A stretch of DNA of 64,000 nt from Prevotella sp. UBA1705 (lineage in GTDB: Bacteria; Bacteroidota; Bacteroidia; Bacteroidales; Bacteroidaceae). Both the position numbers and the translations under genes were made by a program. Below are positions 14,419 to 23,188 of the stretch, in pieces. Each line of letters starts with the position of its first letter. Position 1 is the first letter of the stretch. A model generated the notes under the pieces. It saw only the letters and a program-made list of their open reading frames with translations, did not search any database and was not told where the DNA came from. Where the stretch lies: the NCBI GenBank assembly GCA_002317385.1, contig DCJH01000021.1:1-64000 (forward strand), in the 5' to 3' direction.

Positions 14419-15819
14419 CTATATCTCTGAGAGGTCGACCATCTCGCCATGACGCTTGCGGCGCTCCACCACGAGGTCGAGCAAACGTCTCTTGCGCGCA
14501 GGCGTCACCAGTCGGCGCACAAAGATATTGGGTATGGCCACGCCAAGAGAGATAAAGAGAATGACCAGCGAAGCATTGATGGCATTGTGCATGGCCACCG
14601 TCACCTCGCCCACGACACCATGCATATCGATAAACGCAAAGAGGGCACGATACATCAGCACACCCGGAATCATTGGGATGACACTGGGTATGGCCAGACA
14701 CTGATGGGGGGTGTGAAACCAGTGCATGGCTCGCGTGGCGATGATAGAGATGACCACCGAACCCATAAAAGAGCCCACACGGAGGCCCAGATCGAGGCCG
14801 ATGTTGTCGTTGCTCGGACCGAGATTGACGAAGTTGCGGGTACACACGGCAATGATACCCCCTATGGCCACCACCCAGAGCATGCGGCGAGGCGTATTGA
14901 AAATCATAGAGAAGCCCATGGCCGAAATGGCTGCAGCGATGGCAAACACGAGGTAGCTGTGGTGTGGCGTGAGGCTCAGGTCTTTGACAAAATTGTCGAT
15001 GCCGCAGAAGAAGATGGCCACAGCAATGCCAAACGACATGGCGACAATCATCAGAAGCACGTTCAATGCCCTGACAAAACCCACCTCGATGTGGCCGCAG
15101 AGCATGTCGCAGACAAAGTTGATGAGTGGCACACCGGGCACAATAAACAGTGCACAGGCCAGCAGCGGATGCCAGGGCGTGTCGGAATGCATGAACTGAG
15201 GCAACGCCGATACGAGTGTGGGATTGGTGGAGAAGAGCCCCATGACCCAGGCCAGAATGGTGGCTACGAAGGCCGACACACCAATGTTCATATAGCCATT
15301 GCTCCCCTTGGAGTTGAGATACATGCGGAAACGGAAGGCGAGGATGGCGGCGATGGACGAATAGAAGAACGAGGGCCAGTCGCAACCAAACTGGATGCAG
15401 AATCCGCCGCAGGCGAAACCGGCGCCGATGGCCACCTGCCACTCGGTGTAGTTGCGCGGGCGATGGGCAATGGCTTCGAGCTCCTCCTCGTAGCGTTCCA
15501 GCGAGTAGTCGTCCTCGATGGCCTTCCAAGTGAGCTTGCTCACGGCCGAGATGGCATCGAGATTAACGCTGTGTTTCTCCACCTGCTGGAACTTGGAGAA
15601 CGAGTGTTCCTCGTCGCTGAGGTTCACCATCAGGATGTTGAAGTTGACGTAGATGTGCACATTCTTCTCGGGAAGACCCAGGAATGCTTCCACCCGGTGC
15701 ATGTTGCGCATGATGCGCGAGGTGTCGGCCATACTCTCCATGAGCAGGCATCCGGTACGGACCAGTAAGTCGAGTTTGCGTCTCAAGATTTGTTCCGTAG
15801 TACTCTGTTGTTCTGTCAT
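14419..15819 (-). CDS. threonine/serine exporter family protein (ThrE-type, both halves fused)
   Basis: A 466-residue inner-membrane protein. The first about 120 residues are a soluble domain of the DUF1212/ThrE type. It is followed by about ten membrane segments, among them GFACGGFCIQFG, ALFIVPGVPLINFVCDML and VIPMIPGVLMYRALF. The PGVPLIN and IPGVLMYR repeats mark the ThrE and ThrE_2 halves, which are two separate proteins in many bacteria. The C-terminal tail is basic. The family exports threonine or serine, or moves related small acids. It is monocistronic, with its own promoter and terminator. Confidence 0.88.
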   Translation of the reverse strand: MTEQQSTTEQILRRKLDLLVRTGCLLMESMADTSRIMRNMHRVEAFLGLPEKNVHIYVNFNILMVNLSDEEHSFSKFQQVEKHSVNLDAISAVSKLTWKAIEDDYSLERYEEELEAIAHRPRNYTEWQVAIGAGFACGGFCIQFGCDWPSFFYSSIAAILAFRFRMYLNSKGSNGYMNIGVSAFVATILAWVMGLFSTNPTLVSALPQFMHSDTPWHPLLACALFIVPGVPLINFVCDMLCGHIEVGFVRALNVLLMIVAMSFGIAVAIFFCGIDNFVKDLSLTPHHSYLVFAIAAAISAMGFSMIFNTPRRMLWVVAIGGIIAVCTRNFVNLGPSNDNIGLDLGLRVGSFMGSVVISIIATRAMHWFHTPHQCLAIPSVIPMIPGVLMYRALFAFIDMHGVVGEVTVAMHNAINASLVILFISLGVAIPNIFVRRLVTPARKRRLLDLVVERRKRHGEMVDLSEI

Positions 15820-15881
15820 TGCTGAAATAAAATGTAACGAATCTATTTACCTTATATGCTTGTGTTCCTGTAAACTGCCTG

Positions 15882-15889
15882 CAAAGGTA
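15882..15889 (-). promoter_or_regulatory. promoter of the ThrE-like gene
   Basis: -7 box TACCTTTG on the minus strand, with a GTTG element about 18 nt upstream. A leader of about 60 nt precedes ATG 15819. Confidence 0.6.
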
Positions 15890-15925
15890 CAAATAAAGCA
15901 TGGGGCAACGGCAAAACAGGCTCAT

Positions 15926-16568
15926 TTTTTATTCAAAAACATGCAAAATGATGACATGGATAAAGCCTCGTGCCACAGGCCGCCCCCCTGCGAGGGAGAT
16001 CTCGGAGCAACGACATGGGATGGAGAAAACATAAGGACACAGGTCTTTTCAGAATGACATAATAAGAATGTAAGGGCTCGAAAGATATGTCATGATGTGG
16101 AGTTCTCTGTCCTTATGTTATGATCAGATGGAGAAATAGTTTCTCTCAGGACACACGAACAAAGCGAGCCCATCATAAGAAAACATAATGACATAGACCT
16201 TTTCAGAATAACATATTAAAGCATGAATGGGCTGACAAAAGAAACGCTCCGCGTTTCACAATGACAGACTGATATGCTTCAAGGCCATGGGAAAGCAGAT
16301 GTTCAGGGTAATCTGCATGTCATTATGAAACGCAGAGCGTTTCTTATGTCATGGGACAAAGGCTCGAAAAATATGTCATTATGTAAGGTTCTTTGTCCTT
16401 ATGTTATAACAAGATAGATAGACTGATTTGTTTCAAGACCATGGGAAGGCGGACGTTTAGGGTAATCTGCATGTCATTATGAAACGCAGAGCGTTTCTTA
16501 TGTCATGGGACAAAGGCTTGAAAGATATGTCATTATGTAAAGTTCTTTGTCCTTATGTTATAACAAGT
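15926..16568. repeat. cluster of CATTATG-type elements with a 154-bp direct duplication
   Basis: The segment starting at about 16267 is repeated at about 16420 with a constant offset of 154 bp (for example ATGTCATTATGAAACGC at 16317 and 16471). Each copy carries GAAACGC-AGA-GCGTTTC and several TGTCATTATG and GTCCTTATG words. A degraded third copy occupies about 16020-16266. There is no gene in this stretch. Confidence 0.85.
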
Positions 16569-16639
16569 TGGCCTCCCCACAACCCAATGCCCCCATAAAG
16601 CCCATTGTGATAAATGATGTTAAATATTCAACGAAATCG

Positions 16640-16670
16640 TTGCAAGGTATGAATCAAACTCATATATTTG
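16640..16670 (+). promoter_or_regulatory. promoter of the SPFH cassette
   Basis: -33 element TTGC (16640-16643), 19-nt spacer, -7 box TATATTTG (16663-16670). Confidence 0.7.
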
Positions 16671-16725
16671 TGATATTAAAATGATATCACCAACAAAAGT
16701 AAGAATCACCTAATAGAATACGAGT

Positions 16726-17694
16726 ATGGAAAATAATGAAACAAAGCCTGCTACAGGCACCCTGACCAACGAACAAGAGTTCAAAGGATTTGTGATGAAC
16801 GGCTTTCTGGCGTTCTTCTGCATCATCATTCCCGTCGGCCTTGCCATCTTTGGGCTGACCAAAAGCATAGACGACGAAAATATGCTGGGCACCATTATCA
16901 ATGCCGTGCTGACCACCTGCTTCACCTTCTGCTTCAAGGGATTCATCCGACAAGAGCCCAACGAGGCCCGCGTGATGATGTTCTTCGGCAAGTATATCGG
17001 CACCTTCAGGGAGGTGGGACTGTTTTGGGTCAATCCGTTTATCAACACCAAGCAGCTCTCTCTGCGTGCCCGCAACCTCGATGCACAGCCTATCAAGGTG
17101 AACGACAAGCAGGGCAACCCGGTGATGATAGGCCTCGTGGTGGTGTGGAAACTCAAGAACACCTACAAGGCGATGTTCGAAATCGACTCGCAGACCATGG
17201 CCGGCACGTCTGTAGGAACGGGTGTGGGCAACATCATGCGGGCATTTGAGAACTTTGTGCAGATACAGAGCGATGCCGCACTGAGGCAGGTGGCGGGGCA
17301 GTATGCCTACGACAACAACGAGAGTGCCGATGAGCTGACGCTGCGCGGAGGTGGCGACGAGATCAACAATGAGCTGGAGGCCAAACTCAACGAGCGCCTC
17401 GACATGGCGGGAATAGAGATTGTGGAGGCCCGCATCAACTATCTGGCCTATGCGCCGGAGATTGCCGCGGTGATGCTGCGACGCCAGCAGGCCGATGCCA
17501 TCATCGCCGCCCGCGAGAAGATTGTGGAGGGTGCCGTGGGCATGGTCAAGATGGCTCTCGACCGGTTGGCTACCGAAGAGGTGGTGGAACTCGACGATGA
17601 CAAGAAGGCTGCCATGGTAGGAAATCTCATGGTGGTGCTCTGCGGCGACGACACTGCGCAGCCCGTGGTGAATGCCGGAACACTGAACACATAA
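16726..17694 (+). CDS. SPFH / band-7 domain protein
   Basis: A 322-residue membrane-associated protein. Two hydrophobic segments near the N-terminus (about 23-45 and 55-72) anchor it. The SPFH domain then runs from about 75 to 260 (EARVMMFFGKYIGTFREVGL, NPVMIGLVVVWKL), followed by an alanine/glutamate-rich helical region of stomatin type (GIEIVEARINYLAYAPEIA). Such proteins scaffold membrane complexes or microdomains. It is first in a cassette with a 76-residue ribbon-helix-helix protein and a four-segment membrane protein. Confidence 0.87.
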   Translation: MENNETKPATGTLTNEQEFKGFVMNGFLAFFCIIIPVGLAIFGLTKSIDDENMLGTIINAVLTTCFTFCFKGFIRQEPNEARVMMFFGKYIGTFREVGLFWVNPFINTKQLSLRARNLDAQPIKVNDKQGNPVMIGLVVVWKLKNTYKAMFEIDSQTMAGTSVGTGVGNIMRAFENFVQIQSDAALRQVAGQYAYDNNESADELTLRGGGDEINNELEAKLNERLDMAGIEIVEARINYLAYAPEIAAVMLRRQQADAIIAAREKIVEGAVGMVKMALDRLATEEVVELDDDKKAAMVGNLMVVLCGDDTAQPVVNAGTLNT

Positions 17695-17702
17695 AGCACA
17701 AG

Positions 17703-17736
17703 CACCTTCCCCCACCCTCTCCAATGGGAGAGGAGG
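17703..17736. repeat. CCCT/AGGG palindrome between SPFH and RHH genes
   Basis: CCCTCTCC-AAT-GGGAGAGGAGGG. It belongs to the same GC-rich palindrome type as 19441-19470 and 19681-19712. Confidence 0.6.
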
Positions 17737-17764
17737 GAGAAAATGCGTATAAAGACAATAAGAA

Positions 17765-17995
17765 ATGGCCAAGAAAGAAACAACCAAATCATTCATTCTG
17801 CGACTCGACGCCGCCACGATGGCAGCGGTGGAGAAGTGGGCGGCTGACGAGTTTCGGTCTACCAATGGCCAGCTGCAATGGATTGTAACCGAGGCCTTGC
17901 GCAAGAATCGCCGACTGCCCAAGAAGCGGTCGGCAAGCGCCAAGGGCGAGGTGGAAGCGCAGAATGAATCTCAAGACACAGAAGAAAATGGATAG
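17765..17995 (+). CDS. small Arc-type ribbon-helix-helix protein
   Basis: A 76-residue cytosolic protein. SFILRLDAATMAAVEKWAAD followed by STNGQLQWIVTEALRKN gives the strand-helix-helix of Arc/MetJ-type DNA-binding proteins. A basic tail (RLPKKRSASAK) then an acidic end follow. It may bind DNA as a dimer, and autoregulation of the SPFH cassette is an inference from position. It lies 70 bp after the SPFH gene, and its end overlaps the next start by 8 bp. Confidence 0.75.
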   Translation: MAKKETTKSFILRLDAATMAAVEKWAADEFRSTNGQLQWIVTEALRKNRRLPKKRSASAKGEVEAQNESQDTEENG

Positions 17996-18428
17996 AGTGA
18001 AGGTATATAGAACCACCGAGGGCACTGTGTTCGAGGTGGTGTGCGCGCTGATCATGTTCATCGCCCTCATCATGGTGTGCTGGAACGCGAGCGGCAAGGA
18101 GCTCGGACTCATGCTGCTCACATGGTTTATCCTGTCGGCCGTGACGGCCTTCGAACTGTTTATGGCCTATCATCCTGACTCAAAATTTGTTCATGTGGGG
18201 GCGGAAGTAGACCCGAAGAACATGAAGCAGATGGCACTCGTATGCCGATTGCTGCGAGTCTTAGGCGTGTGCGTGGCCCTGATGAGCCTCGTTATCCTCC
18301 TCGGGATGATATGGGAAGGCGAGAAACTGATCCCCATCTTCACCAAGGGAATATTCGTACTCCTATTGGGAGTGATCATCTTTTTCTCTATTCTCATTCG
18401 CCAAGCAGGCCGAAAGGGAAAGAAATAG
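17988..18428 (+). CDS. small integral membrane protein of the SPFH cassette
   Basis: A 146-residue protein with four hydrophobic segments (about 14-34, 37-56, 80-103 and 114-134) and a basic C-terminal tail (RQAGRKGKK). I do not recognise a named family. ATG 17988 overlaps the stop of the RHH gene (ATGGATAG), which suggests coupled translation; an ATG 24 nt further upstream is possible. The context links it to the SPFH protein. Confidence 0.7.
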   Translation: MDRVKVYRTTEGTVFEVVCALIMFIALIMVCWNASGKELGLMLLTWFILSAVTAFELFMAYHPDSKFVHVGAEVDPKNMKQMALVCRLLRVLGVCVALMSLVILLGMIWEGEKLIPIFTKGIFVLLLGVIIFFSILIRQAGRKGKK

Positions 18429-18483
18429 GTAGCAAAGCGCGGAATTTTCTACCCAGATGGCCCTCCGGACTCCATATTATTAG

Positions 18484-18491
18484 TATATTTG
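18484..18491 (+). promoter_or_regulatory. promoter of the epimerase-like gene
   Basis: -7 box TATATTTG, 28 nt before ATG 18520. Confidence 0.6.
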
Positions 18492-18519
18492 CAATTAGAA
18501 TTTTAAACCTTAAAAGAAT

Positions 18520-19392
18520 ATGGAACAAATCAAAAACAACAAACTCACGCTGACCATCTCGGCCCACGGGGCAGAACTGCAGAGCATCAAGGATGCCGAT
18601 GGAAAGGAATATCTGTGGCAGGCCGACCCCGCTTTCTGGAATCGCCACTCCCCCATCCTCTTCCCCATCGTGTGTGGATTGTGGAAAGATACCTATCGGG
18701 TGAATGGCCGCGAGTATCATTCCGCACGACATGGATTTGCCCGCGACACCGACTTCAAACTCATTGCCAAAGGTGAACAGCAGGTGATCTTCGCGCTGCA
18801 CGATACTCCGGAGACTCTCGAAATCTATCCCTACCACTTCAATCTGAGCGTGAGCTATAAGCTGCGCGGTAACAGAATCCATGTGGTGTGGCATGTGGAG
18901 AACACCGACGACAAGCCCATCTATTTCCAGATTGGCGGGCATCCAGCATTCAATGTGCCGGGAATGCTGCCCGGCGCGCCCCTGAAGGGCATGCTTCGGT
19001 TTGACAATGCCGAGCCCATCAGGCTCTTCGGCAACGTGGGCGGCTGCATCGACAAGGGGCGTCATGAGCCTGTAAAGACCGACGATGGCGTGTGGACCTT
19101 CACGCAGGAGAGCTTCAAGGAGGACGCACTCATCTTTGATCACAGCCAGATTCACCACGTGGAGATTCTCAATCCCAACGGCGTCGCAGAGGTTTCACTC
19201 GATTTTAAGACTCCTGCCGTGGGCATCTGGAGCCCTCATCCCACCGATGCGCCCTTCATTTGCGTAGAGCCTTGGTATGGCCTTGCCGACTGGGCGGAGT
19301 ACGATGGGGAGTTCCGCGACAAGTATTTGATGAATCAACTCCTGCCCGGGGCCAGCTTTATGAGCGAATATACGATAACGATTGAGGAATAG
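18520..19392 (+). CDS. aldose 1-epimerase family protein (LacX-like)
   Basis: A 290-residue cytosolic beta-sandwich protein of the galactose-mutarotase superfamily. SARHGFARDTDF and QIGGHPAFNVP provide the conserved active-site histidines, and WSPHPTDAPFICVEPWYGLAD the acidic C-terminal block. It belongs to the LacX-like branch rather than to classical GalM, so the sugar or hexose phosphate acted on is unknown. It has its own promoter and is followed by a hairpin at 19624-19656. Confidence 0.85.
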   Translation: MEQIKNNKLTLTISAHGAELQSIKDADGKEYLWQADPAFWNRHSPILFPIVCGLWKDTYRVNGREYHSARHGFARDTDFKLIAKGEQQVIFALHDTPETLEIYPYHFNLSVSYKLRGNRIHVVWHVENTDDKPIYFQIGGHPAFNVPGMLPGAPLKGMLRFDNAEPIRLFGNVGGCIDKGRHEPVKTDDGVWTFTQESFKEDALIFDHSQIHHVEILNPNGVAEVSLDFKTPAVGIWSPHPTDAPFICVEPWYGLADWAEYDGEFRDKYLMNQLLPGASFMSEYTITIEE

Positions 19393-19763
19393 CCAGTAGC
19401 CCAAGCCACGCAGGCTGCTTGCCCATCCTCCACGGCCTCTCCCCCCTTTCCCCTCCCCCGAAGGAAGGGGAGTGATTACAAGGATAAACAGACGGGAGGG
19501 AGAAGGAGGTGGAGTTTGTGCAGTTACACAGAATATTCATCCGCACAAAACGATGCAATTATAGTTGGTCTGAGGTCTTCTTTTACGCTGCCCAACATCT
19601 AACCATTGTCCCAAAACCATGAAGCCTCGCCCTTGCAGCAACTGCAAAGGCGAGGCTTTACCATCTGTTTATCCCACATTTTACCCCCCTCCCTTCGGGG
19701 GAGGGGCCGGAGGAGAGGCTGTAGAGGGCTGAGATAGGCTGTAGGGATGACTGTTTTGGGCTG
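19393..19763. repeat. gene-free stretch with palindromes and a terminator-like hairpin
   Basis: A CCCCTCCCCC-GAA-GGAAGGGG palindrome lies at about 19444-19470 and CCCCTCCC-TTC-GGGGGAGGGG at about 19684-19706. Between them GCCTCGCC (19624-19631) pairs with GGCGAGGC (19649-19656), followed by TTTA. This last hairpin may terminate the epimerase transcript and the convergent rsgA transcript. Confidence 0.65.
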
Positions 19764-20711
19764 TTAATACCCCTCCCTATACTTCCCTTCGTCCTTATCC
19801 TTGAGCATTCCAAGGTAGCTTTCGTAGCGCGAAAGGGCGATATAGTGGTCGTCCAAGGCCTTCAACACTGCACAACCAGGCTCGTGGGTGTGTGTGCAAT
19901 TGCTGAAACGGCAGTCCTTGGAGAAGTGGAATATCTCTTTGAAATAGCTTGTTATCTCCTCCGGTTCCATGTCGAAAGTGCCGAATCCCTTGATTCCCGG
20001 GGTGTCGATGAGGTAGCCGCCGTCCGGCAACAGCATCATTTCGGAGAAAGTCGTGGTGTGCATTCCCGTGTCGTGGGCCTCACTAATCTCGGCCACACGG
20101 GCCTCAGCCTCGGGGATGAAATGGTTGATCATGGTCGACTTCCCCACTCCACTGTTGCCCGCCAGCAACGTAACCTTGTTCTTCATCAGTGGGCGGAGCA
20201 CGTCGAGCGGCTCTCCAATCTGTCCGTCGGGAGCCGAAGCGCATATCTGATGGCACTCATATCCCACTGTCTCATAAAGGTTGACGAGTGCCTGCTGATA
20301 CCGCATTTCTTCCTCGTCGTATAGGTCTGTCTTGTTGAAAACCAGCACCACAGGCACACGATAGGCCTCGGCCGAAGCGAGAAAACGGTCGATAAACGTG
20401 GTGGAAGTCTGCGGATGGTTGATGGTGACGACCAAGAACGCCTGGTCGACATTAGCCGCAAGGATGTGGCTTTGCTTGGAAAGGTTCTGCGATTTGCGGA
20501 TGATGTAGTTCTTCCGGTCCTCTATTTCGGTGATGAAAGCAGTGCCCTCGGCGTTGGTTACAATCTGAACGCGGTCGCCGACAGCTACCGGATTGGTGCT
20601 GCGAATGCCCTTGAGCCGGAAGTTTCCCTTAATCTTACTTTCAACAACAGGCCCTTCGTCTGTCTTGACAGAGTACCAGGAGCCCGTGTTTTTGATAACT
20701 ATTCCACGCAT
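19764..20711 (-). CDS. rsgA: ribosome small-subunit-dependent GTPase A
   Basis: A 315-residue circularly permuted GTPase that assists late 30S maturation. An N-terminal OB-fold (MRGIVIKNTGSWYSV) is followed by G4 FNKTDLYD, then G1 GNSGVGKST and G3 DTPGIKG in permuted order. A C-terminal zinc-binding domain follows (CRFSNCTHTHEPGC). ATG 20711 starts the OB fold directly; the upstream frame is low-complexity repeat. It lies downstream of frr, separated by short-unit repeats. Confidence 0.95.
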   Translation of the reverse strand: MRGIVIKNTGSWYSVKTDEGPVVESKIKGNFRLKGIRSTNPVAVGDRVQIVTNAEGTAFITEIEDRKNYIIRKSQNLSKQSHILAANVDQAFLVVTINHPQTSTTFIDRFLASAEAYRVPVVLVFNKTDLYDEEEMRYQQALVNLYETVGYECHQICASAPDGQIGEPLDVLRPLMKNKVTLLAGNSGVGKSTMINHFIPEAEARVAEISEAHDTGMHTTTFSEMMLLPDGGYLIDTPGIKGFGTFDMEPEEITSYFKEIFHFSKDCRFSNCTHTHEPGCAVLKALDDHYIALSRYESYLGMLKDKDEGKYREGY

Positions 20712-20830
20712 TTTATATAGGTAAAAAGGTAAGAAAGTAAAAAGGTAAAAGGGCAATCGGGGGGTTGCATTCCAATAATCTCTTCGGAATCTGCCCCTTT
20801 ACTCTTTTACCTTTTTACTCTTTTACTCTT
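20712..20830. repeat. short-unit TTTTAC/GTAAAA repeats between frr and rsgA, forming an inverted repeat
   Basis: The left tract (20717-20757) is built of GGTAAAA words, and the right tract (20797-20833) of ACTCTTTT and ACCTTTTT words. The two tracts are roughly complementary over about 30 nt around a loop, giving a potentially long weak hairpin between the two genes. Confidence 0.7.
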
Positions 20831-21391
20831 TTAAACTGTCATGATTTCTTTCTGCTTATTGGCCAAAGTGGCGTCGATCTCCTTGATATACTTATCGTGG
20901 AGCTTCTGCAGATCGTCTTCAGCGTCCTTCTCCAAGTCCTCGGAGAGACCGTCTTTGATAGCTTTCTTCAGTTTCTCCTTGTACTCGGCGCGGATGTTGC
21001 GCACCTGAACCTTAGTCTGCTCGCCTATCTTATTGCACTGCTTCACGAGCTCCTTACGGCGCTCTTCAGTGGGCTGCGGCAGGTGGAGGATTACCATTTC
21101 GCCATTGTTTTCAGGCGTAATGCCCACGTCGCTGTCCATGATTCCTTTCTCCACATCGTGGATCTGCTTGCGGTCCCAAGGCCGGATGGTGATGGTACGG
21201 GCATCGGCAACCGACACGTTGGCCACCTGATTGAGAGGAACGGTCTGTCCATAGGCGGTGACACGAACACCATCGAGGATAGCCACATTGGCTCTACCGG
21301 CACGGATACGAGCCAGTTCTTCCTCTAAAAACTTAGCGCCTTTGAGCATCTTCTCTTCGGCACTCTTCAATGTTTGCTTAACGTCTAACAT
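20831..21391 (-). CDS. frr: ribosome recycling factor
   Basis: A 186-residue two-domain protein that splits post-termination ribosomes with EF-G. RIRAGRANVAILDGVRV, then the hinge and domain II around YGQTVPLNQVANVSV, then the PWDRKQIHDVEKGI and PTEERRKELVKQ helices match RRF along its whole length. It has its own -7 box, and rsgA follows on the same strand. Confidence 0.97.
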   Translation of the reverse strand: MLDVKQTLKSAEEKMLKGAKFLEEELARIRAGRANVAILDGVRVTAYGQTVPLNQVANVSVADARTITIRPWDRKQIHDVEKGIMDSDVGITPENNGEMVILHLPQPTEERRKELVKQCNKIGEQTKVQVRNIRAEYKEKLKKAIKDGLSEDLEKDAEDDLQKLHDKYIKEIDATLANKQKEIMTV

Positions 21392-21419
21392 ATTTTTATA
21401 GTATTATTGTTCCTGCCTA

Positions 21420-21427
21420 CAAATTTA
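21420..21427 (-). promoter_or_regulatory. promoter of frr
   Basis: -7 box TAAATTTG on the minus strand, with TTGC 19 nt upstream. Confidence 0.7.
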
Positions 21428-21498
21428 AAAAGATTTTTCTGACGGCGCAACGTTTTGCCCGAAAAAATCCCTTACAAGTGGCTTGCGCGGCAGATGGG

Positions 21499-21963
21499 CT
21501 ACCAACCCAGCTGTCGGGCTATGACGACGGCTATCTGTTCGAGGTAACATTGGTCGGTCTCATCGAACGCGTTAAGGTCCCGACTGTCGATGTCGATGAC
21601 TGCCCTGACCTCACCGTCGGCACCGAAAATGGGTACCACAATCTCCGAACGGGAGAGGCTGCTGCACGCAATGTGGCCAGGAAACTGCTCCACATCGGGC
21701 ACGATGAGCGTTTCCCGACGCTGCCAGGAGGTGCCACAAACTCCCTTGCCAAGGCCTATGTGATAGCAAGCCACGGGGCCTTGGAACGGACCCAAGAGCA
21801 GTTCGCCATCACAAACGCGATAGAATCCGACCCAGAAAAAGCGCTCGAGAAAAGCGTCGTGCAATGCCGCACTCACATTGGAAAGTACGGCCGACTCATC
21901 GGTCTCGCCCTGAATCAGCGACGATACCTGCTCGACTAACAACTGATAAATCTTTTCTTTCAT
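21499..21963 (-). CDS. msrC: GAF-domain protein, free methionine-(R)-sulfoxide reductase type
   Basis: A 154-residue single GAF domain. The catalytic cysteines of the fRMsr family are visible in GLGKGVCGTSW and HIACSSLSRSEIVVPIF, and the substrate-binding end is VIDIDSRDLNAFDETD. Such enzymes reduce free L-methionine-(R)-sulfoxide with thioredoxin. ATG 21963 gives the standard length; an ATG 21 nt upstream is possible. It lies between rsmA and frr on the same strand. Confidence 0.88.
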   Translation of the reverse strand: MKEKIYQLLVEQVSSLIQGETDESAVLSNVSAALHDAFLERFFWVGFYRVCDGELLLGPFQGPVACYHIGLGKGVCGTSWQRRETLIVPDVEQFPGHIACSSLSRSEIVVPIFGADGEVRAVIDIDSRDLNAFDETDQCYLEQIAVVIARQLGW

Positions 21964-21984
21964 TGGATAAATCATTTCATGCAA

Positions 21985-22018
21985 TTGCTCAGCCCCCCAA
22001 CCCCCTATCTTAGGGGGC
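21985..22018. repeat. dispersed palindromic repeat, copy 2
   Basis: It is identical to 1324-1357 except for one base in the loop. It lies between rsmA and the fRMsr gene. Confidence 0.8.
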
Positions 22019-22031
22019 TCGGATACCGACG

Positions 22032-22826
22032 TTATCCCAAGACCGAAGCCACCTGATTGGTCAGTTCTACGAACTCAGCAATGCTGAGTTGCTCGGGGCG
22101 GCGAGTCATGATGTCCTGGGCAAAGAACTCTGCCGAGGGCAAGTTTTCCTTGGAAAAGAGCTGACGCAACGACACACGGAGCATCTTGCGACGCTGATTG
22201 AACACCGACTTCACCACCCGCTTGAACAGCGATTCGTTGCAACCGAGGTCGGTCACGCTATTGCGTGTCATGCGGATGACGGCACTCTTCACCTTGGGTG
22301 GCGGGTTGAACACCCCCTCGTCGACGGTGAACAGGTATTCCACATCATACCAAGCCTGAATCATGACGCTCAGTATGCCGTAGGCCTTGTTGCCCGGAGC
22401 CGACGCCATGCGTTGGGCCACCTCACGCTGAATCATGCCCGTGCAGCAGGGGATGAGGTCCTTATAGTCGAGCATCTTGAAGAAAATCTGCGATGAGATG
22501 TCGTAGGGATAGTTGCCAGTGAGCACAAACGGCCTACCGCCGAAGATGCTATTGAGGTCCATGCGCAGGAAATCCTCACCTATAATATTATCCCGGAGCT
22601 TGGGAAAAGCATCGTGCAGATACTCCACACTCTCACTGTCTATCTCCACGGCCTTCACCTCCCGGGGCTTCTCCACCAGGTATTGGGTGAGCACACCCAT
22701 GCCCGGGCCTATCTCCAGCACAGGGATATCGGGGCAGGCATCCACCGTGTCGGCAATGCGTTTGGCTATATTGAGGTCGGTCAGGAAGTGCTGGCCAAGA
22801 TTCTTTTTCGGCTTAACTTGCTTCAT
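22032..22826 (-). CDS. rsmA: 16S rRNA (A1518/A1519) dimethyltransferase
   Basis: A 264-residue SAM-dependent methyltransferase that dimethylates two adjacent adenines near the 3' end of 16S rRNA. It has KKNLGQHFLTD at the N-terminus, SAM motif I EIGPGMGVLTQYL, the adenine-methylation motif GNYPYDISSQI (N-x-P-Y) and a normal C-terminal helical domain. It lies downstream of the small membrane peptide gene and its terminator. Confidence 0.96.
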   Translation of the reverse strand: MKQVKPKKNLGQHFLTDLNIAKRIADTVDACPDIPVLEIGPGMGVLTQYLVEKPREVKAVEIDSESVEYLHDAFPKLRDNIIGEDFLRMDLNSIFGGRPFVLTGNYPYDISSQIFFKMLDYKDLIPCCTGMIQREVAQRMASAPGNKAYGILSVMIQAWYDVEYLFTVDEGVFNPPPKVKSAVIRMTRNSVTDLGCNESLFKRVVKSVFNQRRKMLRVSLRQLFSKENLPSAEFFAQDIMTRRPEQLSIAEFVELTNQVASVLG

Positions 22827-22908
22827 GCTGCATGCTTGTTATTATGCCACAAAAATACGAAAAATAAACCACAAACACCCTTCGGGCCTGAAGTTTTGTG
22901 CAAATTGG

Positions 22909-22950
22909 GCAAAAACAAAAGGCTGAGACCAACGCCAGTCGATCTCAGCC
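22909..22950 (-). terminator. intrinsic terminator after the 32-residue peptide gene
   Basis: On the minus strand GGCTGAGA and TCTCAGCC pair, followed by TTTTGTTTTT. Confidence 0.85.
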
Positions 22951-23001
22951 TTCCTATTTTTAATATGTTTGTTTTTTCGGAATTGTTCCTTGCAATGAAG
23001 G

Positions 23002-23100
23002 TTACTTGGTGCCCTCCACAAACTTGTCCATGGTCAAAGCCAATGCTGAAGCACCTACGAAAGCAACCAAAGCTACTGTGATAAATGAAATCATACTCAT
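23002..23100 (-). CDS. 32-residue single-pass membrane peptide
   Basis: A short gene. The protein begins MSMISFITVALVAFVGASA, continues with a few more hydrophobic residues, and ends MDKFVEGTK: one transmembrane segment with a charged C-terminal tail. The upstream stretch GAGAAAGGAAAAGATT gives a purine-rich start region. A clear promoter (TATCTTTG at 23189-23196 with TTTG 20 nt upstream) and a strong terminator (22909-22950) make it an independent transcription unit. I do not recognise the family. The complete unit argues that it is real. Confidence 0.7.
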   Translation of the reverse strand: MSMISFITVALVAFVGASALALTMDKFVEGTK

Positions 23101-23188
23101 AATCTTTTCCTTTCTCAAATTTTTTGTTATCCTTTGCCACCCTTTGTGGCGTTATCCTTTTTATTTAATCTTTTTCCTTAAGACACTG

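Noticed and set aside
22823..23140. A 105-codon frame on the minus strand overlapping the 32-residue peptide
   Set aside because: It runs through the peptide gene in another frame, through its terminator and into the start of rsmA, and the product has no recognisable features.
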